Source: Bryobacterales bacterium (lineage in GTDB: Bacteria; Acidobacteriota; Terriglobia; Bryobacterales; Bryobacteraceae). From it: 25,429 bases of DNA. The translations under genes were made by a program, and so were the position numbers. Under the pieces are notes generated by a model. That model was given only the letters and a program-made list of their open reading frames with translations. It was not told the DNA's origin and searched no databases. Where the stretch lies: positions 13,335 to 38,763 of the forward strand of contig PLMF01000103.1 in assembly GCA_003142355.1 (NCBI GenBank). The letters are read 5' to 3'. Of this stretch, positions 21,659 to 25,429 are shown in pieces (positions within the stretch are counted from its first letter, which is position 1; each line of letters opens with the position of its first letter).

Positions 21659-24298
21659 CTATTCATTCCGCAGTGTCAGCACCGGATCAGTTCGCGCGGC
21701 ACGCGCGGCCGGGAAGAAGCACGCAGCCAGACTAGTCAGGACGACGAGCACAATCACCGCCGCATACGGGTAGACGCCACCTCCCGTCAGCCACCACACT
21801 CTCGATATAAGGAAACGCGTCAACAGGAATCCGCCCAAGCCGCCGAGGCACAATCCGTAGGCGATGAGCCGGGCACCTTCGCCGAGAACCTCGAGCACCA
21901 CTTGGCCCGGCGCAGAGCCCAGCGCCATGCGGATGCCGATCTCACGCGAGCGGTTCACCACCGAATGCGAGATCAAGCTGTAGATTCCCACCGTGGCCAA
22001 AACGAGCGCGCTCAGGCCGAAGATCAGCAGCGGCGACAAGATCACCCTGAAATGCTCAGCGATCTCTCTGTGCATCGCTTCGATCGAGGTCATGTCGGAA
22101 ACCGGCTGGTCCGGATCGACGGATCGGACCGCGGCGCCAACTTTGGCCAGCATTTGCCCTGGCTCACCGGCGGTGTGAACCACCATCGTCATGCCAGCCG
22201 GCGGCGCCTGCTTGTAAGGGATCAGAACCTCGTATCCGGGCCTGCTGAAAAGACCCTGGTTGATCACGTCACCCGCCACGCCGACCACGGTGCGGGGCTG
22301 ACCGTCCACCTCGAGTTCCGCGCCGACAGGATCGCCCGCGGTCCAGAATCGCAGTGCCATGTTCGCATTCACGATGGCGACGCGGGCTCCCTTGGCAAAG
22401 TCCTGCTCGGTGAAGCTCCGGCCTCGGAGGAGCGGGACCGCCAGCGTCCGCAGGTAGTGCGGGCTAACCGTACGGCAGACCGCCGAAGCGAGATTCGATT
22501 GCCCGCTCTGCACCAATTTCACGGGAGAAACGGGCGCGGCAGACTCGATCGGCAGGCTACTCACCAACGCCGCGGACCGAACCTCCGGCATCGATTCCAC
22601 CCGGCGCAGCGCTTCCTCGAAATAGAGCAGGCGCTGTGCTTCCGTGCGGCGGCCCGACTCCGACAGGGACATGGAGAGGCTCAGGCGGTGATCCAGGGGA
22701 AATCCCCAGTCCATGCGCAGGAACGCAGAAACGGTTTGCACGATGAAAGCGGCGTTCATGAGGAGCATCAGAGAGAGAGAAAGCTCCGCGACCACCAGGA
22801 GGCGGGCCATGCGCCGTTTGGACGGACCGGAGGAAACTGTCCGGCTGCCCTCGTTCAGGACATGGGAAAGGCCACGCTCGGAAGTGGAGATTGTGGACAA
22901 CATTCCGAACCCCAGCGCGGAGCCGAGCGCAATGAACAACACGAAGCCGACCACGCGGCCATCCATTTCGATATGATCGACACCTACACCGGCAAGTAGC
23001 GGCGCGGCAGCCACGCTGAACGCCGTCGTGGCCCGCCACGCGAGCAGCAACCCGGCGGCCCCGCCGGCCAGTGCGATCAGGAGGCTCTCCAGCAAAAACT
23101 GACGGAGGAGGCGCTGCTTGCCTGCACCCAGCGCCATGCGTAGAGAGATTTCTTTCCTGCGTTCGGCGCCTCGAGCCAGGCAGAGACTCGCCACGTTGGC
23201 GCACGCGATCGCAAGCACGATCCCCGCGGCAATGCTGAGTACCAGGACCAGATTGCCGCTGGCGTCTCTGGAAACCCACGCCGGAACTGTCTGGGCTTGC
23301 ACACCCCAGTCTTTGTTTGTTTCCGGATGCTGCCGGTCGAGCCGCTGCGCGATGGCGCGCAAGTCGCCGCGGGCACGCGTTAGGGGAACGCCCGGCCGCA
23401 GGCGGCCGAAGACCGTGAGCGTGCGCTCCTTTCGGCTAAGCTCGGCCGGAGCCGGAACCAGCGCCATCCAGAACTTCGGAACTCCGATGAGTGCTGGGGG
23501 CCGGAACTCGGGAGGCATCACGCCGACGATCGTCGCTGGCAGCCCCTCGATGCGAATGGTCTTGCCAATCACGTCCCGCCGCGACGCGAATTCGCTGGCC
23601 CACCACCGATGCGACAGAACGATGGCCTGAGCCGCTCCCGGCGTGTAGTCGCTGTCGGTGAGCGTGCGGCCGAACAGCGGACCAACACCAAGCAGAACAA
23701 AATATTCCTGCGAGACACGGTCGCACGACACACGCGCTGCCTCCGGCCCCGTGTTGATGTTCCGTTCATCGCGCCGCCACGCCGCCATATCCTGGAAGAC
23801 CCGATTCTGGCTGCGCCAGTCGGCGAAGTTCGGATAGCTGACCGCGCCCAGGCGTCCTGGTTGGCCGTTCCGCAGCAACGTCTCGCCGACAGCCACCAGT
23901 CGTTCCGGCTCCGGAAAAGAAAGCGCACGGAAGAAGACGGCGTTCCGCAGGCCGAAGATGGTTGTGCTCGCGCCGATCCCCAGAGCCAGGACGGCTGAGG
24001 CCGCGATCGCAAAGGCCGGCGCCTTTCGCAGACCGCGAGCCGCATAGCGGACGTCCTGCACGGTGGTTTCGACGAGGGGGATGCCCCGCCGGTCGCGATA
24101 CTGTTCCTTAAGCTGCGCGACGCCGCCGAATTCCCTGCAGGCGGCGTAGCGCGCATCCGCGGGCGACATTCCGCACCTGATCTTCTCCTCCGCGAGCATC
24201 TCGAGATGCATCTCCAGCTCTTCGTCAAGGCGCTGGTCGAGGCTGGCGCGGCCGAACAGGGCTCCCAGCCGGGAAGCGAATTCGCGAGGCGTCGTCAT
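21659..24298 (-). CDS. Orphan ABC-type permease of the acidobacterial ADOP family (duplicated MacB/FtsX)
   Basis: An 879-residue inner-membrane protein with two MacB periplasmic-core plus FtsX units in tandem and no ATPase gene beside it. An N-terminal cytoplasmic prefix (REFASRLGALFGRASLDQRLDEEL and ADARYAACREFGG) precedes the first helix, FAIAASAVLALGIGASTTIFGL. Later membrane segments include LVLVLSIAAGIVLAIACAN, LLESLLIALAGGAAGLLL, VVGFVLFIALGSALGFGML, LLVVAELSLSLMLLMNAAF, and three at the C-terminus from LIFGLSALVLATVGIYSL to a final ARTDPVLTLRNE. The family is typical of Acidobacteriota, with transport or signalling roles still unclear. ATG 24298 overlaps the padR stop as ATGA. The frame stays open to 24775, but that part lies over padR in another frame. 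Confidence 0.93.
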   Translation of the reverse strand: MTTPREFASRLGALFGRASLDQRLDEELEMHLEMLAEEKIRCGMSPADARYAACREFGGVAQLKEQYRDRRGIPLVETTVQDVRYAARGLRKAPAFAIAASAVLALGIGASTTIFGLRNAVFFRALSFPEPERLVAVGETLLRNGQPGRLGAVSYPNFADWRSQNRVFQDMAAWRRDERNINTGPEAARVSCDRVSQEYFVLLGVGPLFGRTLTDSDYTPGAAQAIVLSHRWWASEFASRRDVIGKTIRIEGLPATIVGVMPPEFRPPALIGVPKFWMALVPAPAELSRKERTLTVFGRLRPGVPLTRARGDLRAIAQRLDRQHPETNKDWGVQAQTVPAWVSRDASGNLVLVLSIAAGIVLAIACANVASLCLARGAERRKEISLRMALGAGKQRLLRQFLLESLLIALAGGAAGLLLAWRATTAFSVAAAPLLAGVGVDHIEMDGRVVGFVLFIALGSALGFGMLSTISTSERGLSHVLNEGSRTVSSGPSKRRMARLLVVAELSLSLMLLMNAAFIVQTVSAFLRMDWGFPLDHRLSLSMSLSESGRRTEAQRLLYFEEALRRVESMPEVRSAALVSSLPIESAAPVSPVKLVQSGQSNLASAVCRTVSPHYLRTLAVPLLRGRSFTEQDFAKGARVAIVNANMALRFWTAGDPVGAELEVDGQPRTVVGVAGDVINQGLFSRPGYEVLIPYKQAPPAGMTMVVHTAGEPGQMLAKVGAAVRSVDPDQPVSDMTSIEAMHREIAEHFRVILSPLLIFGLSALVLATVGIYSLISHSVVNRSREIGIRMALGSAPGQVVLEVLGEGARLIAYGLCLGGLGGFLLTRFLISRVWWLTGGGVYPYAAVIVLVVLTSLAACFFPAARAARTDPVLTLRNE

Positions 24299-24648
24299 CG
24301 TGCACCAGCCGAGGGCGTCGGCTCCAGGAGGCGAGACATGATTCCGGTCATCCGCACCCAGTTCGCCTCTTCGACACGCAACTGCTTCCTGCCAGCGGCC
24401 GTGAGTGAATAGAAGCGCGCGCGCCGGTTGTTCTCGGACTTGCCCCAGCCGGACCGGATTAAGCCGCGCTGTTCCAGGCGCAACAGCGCAGGATACAGTG
24501 TCCCCTGGTTCAGATGCAGCATCTGGTCGGACACCTGCTGCAGCCGTTGCGCGATCCCGTACCCATGAAGTGCGCCGAGCGTATGAAGTGTTCTCAGGAT
24601 CATGAGATCCAGAGTGCCCTGGAGGATGTCGGTCTTGTCTTGTGACAT
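24295..24648 (-). CDS. PadR-family transcriptional regulator
   Basis: A 117-residue winged-helix protein. The pattern is diagnostic: DILQGTLDLMILRTL helix, LHGYGIAQRLQQ, then NQGTLYPALLRLEQRGLIRSGWG as the recognition helix and wing, followed by RRARFYSLTAAGRKQL. A short C-terminal dimerisation helix ends in PSAGAR. PadR proteins are usually repressors, often of transporter genes and of themselves. It lies between the small secreted protein and the permease, overlapping the latter by 4 bases. The two palindromes in the operon promoter are good candidates for its binding sites, suggesting autoregulation. Confidence 0.95.
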   Translation of the reverse strand: MSQDKTDILQGTLDLMILRTLHTLGALHGYGIAQRLQQVSDQMLHLNQGTLYPALLRLEQRGLIRSGWGKSENNRRARFYSLTAAGRKQLRVEEANWVRMTGIMSRLLEPTPSAGAR

Positions 24649-24671
24649 GGGCTGACTGCTTTCTCGCGAGA

Positions 24672-25034
24672 CTACGGCTTAACGCGCCTGGCCACCACCA
24701 CCGCGCCCGGGAAATCACCGCAGGGCTTAATGGTGAACTCGATCTCCTCGACCTTCGCCTTACCCTCGTGGGCAAACCTCATATCGCTACCGGGCGCCTT
24801 CAGGACGAAGGACACCCGATCGCCGGCAACTTTGCCCTCACTAATGTCGAGGCTCGGGCTCTGGCCGCCTTGCATGGTTCCGGTCAGTGTCTGGTCAACC
24901 TGCTTGAGGGTGTAGGTCATCTCTACTTCCCGGCCCGGGAACTGCCATTGTGCCTTCCACGTTCCGGTGAAATCCGCGGCCGAAGCGAGGCCGGTTGCTA
25001 CGAGCGAGAGAGTCAGCAACCAGTAGAGCCGCAT
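24672..25034 (-). CDS. Small secreted beta-rich protein, first gene of the PadR-ADOP operon
   Basis: A 120-residue protein with a Sec signal (MRLYWLLTLSLVATGLASA) and a beta-rich mature domain starting ADFTGTWKAQWQFPG. It shares with the protein at 19846-20211 the G-x-W-K start, the LTGT strand, the G-K-V-x-G-D-x-x-S-F segment, an EEI-x-F strand and a closing A-x-R-V-K. Function is unknown; a lipocalin-like periplasmic role is possible. ATG 25034 was chosen over an upstream in-frame start at 25064. It begins the signal peptide, has AGGAAGGAAAGAG upstream, and the earlier start would fall at the predicted transcription start. It is followed 23 bases later by padR. Confidence 0.82.
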   Translation of the reverse strand: MRLYWLLTLSLVATGLASAADFTGTWKAQWQFPGREVEMTYTLKQVDQTLTGTMQGGQSPSLDISEGKVAGDRVSFVLKAPGSDMRFAHEGKAKVEEIEFTIKPCGDFPGAVVVARRVKP

Positions 25035-25048
25035 GCCGCTCTTTCCTT

Positions 25049-25067
25049 CCTGTTGATTGTCCACAAG
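25049..25067. promoter_or_regulatory. Operator-like palindrome 1, between promoter and ribosome binding site
   Basis: CCTGTTGATTGTCCACAAG has imperfect 8-base arms (6 of 8 paired) around TTG. It matches operator 2 at 16 of 19 positions, with centres 36 bp apart. It covers the predicted transcription start, where a bound repressor would block initiation. Confidence 0.6.
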
Positions 25068-25070
25068 ACG

Positions 25071-25099
25071 AGTATAGTGGCTCTCTTGTTGATTGTCAA
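25071..25099 (-). promoter_or_regulatory. Near-consensus sigma-70 promoter of the secreted protein-padR-ADOP operon
   Basis: On the minus strand TTGACA (25099-25094) is followed by exactly 17 bases and then TATACT (25076-25071). This is the best promoter in the window. Transcription would start near 25064, about 30 bases before the start codon. The -35 box lies inside operator 2. Confidence 0.75.
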
Positions 25100-25103
25100 C
25101 AGG
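25085..25103. promoter_or_regulatory. Operator-like palindrome 2, overlapping the -35 box
   Basis: CTTGTTGATTGTCAACAGG has 8-base arms with 7 of 8 positions paired around TTG and contains the -35 hexamer on the minus strand. Together with operator 1 it brackets the -10 region, an arrangement expected for strong autorepression. Confidence 0.6.
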
Positions 25104-25178
25104 AAGAGCTTGCGGCCAGGCAGCATTCCTCCCGTGACACGCCGCTCACGTCAACAAGGCCCCGTCGCAGCGGGCTCG

Positions 25179-25205
25179 GCAGACCGCTAAAAAGCGACGG
25201 TCTGC
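25179..25205 (-). terminator. Hairpin spanning the stop codon of the right-hand RND gene
   Basis: GCAGACCG (25179-25186) and CGGTCTGC (25198-25205) form a perfect 8-bp stem whose 11-base loop contains the stop codon. It may mark the 3' end of the pump transcript; no T-run follows on the minus strand. Confidence 0.4.
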
Positions 25206-25429
25206 TCCACTTCCGTGGCCAGGCCGCGGCCGCGCCGCCAGCTTTGCACCCATTGCTCGAGCGCCGACATGTAGATGTAGAACACCGGCGTGAGATACAG
25301 GGTTACAAGCTGAGAGAACAGCAGGCCGCCCACCACCACCAGGCCCAGCGGCTGGCGCGCTTCACCGCCGGCGCCGACACCGAGCGCTATCGGAACCGCG
25401 CCCAGCAGGGCCGCCATGGTGGTCATCAT
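25187..25429 (-). CDS. RND efflux pump inner-membrane subunit, C-terminal fragment (HAE1/MdtBC-like)
   Basis: The final 80 residues of a second RND exporter, transcribed leftwards; the gene starts beyond the window. Typical end-of-protein landmarks are MMTTMAALLGAVPIALGVGAGGEARQPLG, then GLVVVGGLLFSQLVTLYLTPVFYIYM, matching the last two membrane helices of hydrophobe/amphiphile pumps such as MdtB or MdtC. The R-x-P-L-G loop and the SQLVTLYLTP motif differ from the metal-type fragment at the left edge, so this is a different pump. The tail carries several basic residues (WRRGRG) and ends EQTVAF. The substrate is unknown. Confidence 0.85.
   Translation of the reverse strand: MMTTMAALLGAVPIALGVGAGGEARQPLGLVVVGGLLFSQLVTLYLTPVFYIYMSALEQWVQSWRRGRGLATEVEQTVAF

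Noticed and set aside
24299..24775. N-terminal extension of the ADOP permease frame
   Set aside because: It runs over padR in another frame; the ATGA overlap and the standard ADOP N-terminus support the start at 24298.
1..25429. CRISPR array, insertion sequence, prophage or integron structures
   Set aside because: No regularly spaced repeats, transposase, integrase or terminal inverted repeats of the right form were seen.

Overview
The window looks like a chromosomal segment of a high-GC member of the Acidobacteriota, most like the Solibacter/Bryobacter group. This is inferred from gene content, not from a database match. The indicators are a very large Oar-type TonB receptor with an N-terminal carboxypeptidase-regulatory domain, an orphan MacB/FtsX permease of the ADOP type preceded by a PadR regulator, exported enolase-superfamily enzymes, and the order ispE-prs-rplY-pth-rpsF-rpsR-rplI.

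Layout from left to right. (1) 1-324: the 3' end of a heavy-metal-type RND pump. (2) 353-2963: a compact restriction-modification cassette of C5-cytosine methyltransferase, PD-(D/E)XK-like endonuclease and Vsr mismatch endonuclease. (3) 3037-3144: a 35-residue membrane mini-protein with its own TATAAT box and ribosome binding site, convergent with (4) an exported S9 prolyl-oligopeptidase-type peptidase (3160-5226, minus strand). (5) 5580-12934, plus strand: TonB-dependent receptor, Tat-exported enolase-superfamily enzyme, Sec-exported RraA/aldolase-like protein, and a second Tat-exported enolase paralogue. This reads as an uptake and sugar-acid processing module. (6) 12967-18814, minus strand: an SGNH hydrolase heading a tightly overlapping housekeeping operon (ispE, prs, rplY, pth, rpsF, rpsR, rplI). 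(7) 18889-19836: a divergent exported amidohydrolase. (8) 19846-21495, minus strand: a small secreted beta-rich protein and an outer-membrane protein made of two homologous barrel-like halves. (9) 21659-25034, minus strand: a second small secreted beta-rich protein, PadR regulator and ADOP permease, behind a near-consensus promoter carrying two copies of a 19-bp operator. (10) 25187-25429: the 3' end of a second RND pump, minus strand.

The strongest non-routine signals are five. The PadR operon control region pairs TTGACA-17-TATACT with two near-identical palindromes. A 24-bp hairpin repeat sits exactly where the first enolase gene should stop, adding about a dozen residues, and a second copy lies just before that gene. 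An apparent catabolic module has every enzyme carrying an export signal. The outer-membrane protein is internally duplicated. A 35-codon membrane protein lies between the RM cassette and the peptidase. No CRISPR array, IS element, rRNA or convincing tRNA was found. I did not find a clearly new defence system; the RM-Vsr set is of a known kind.
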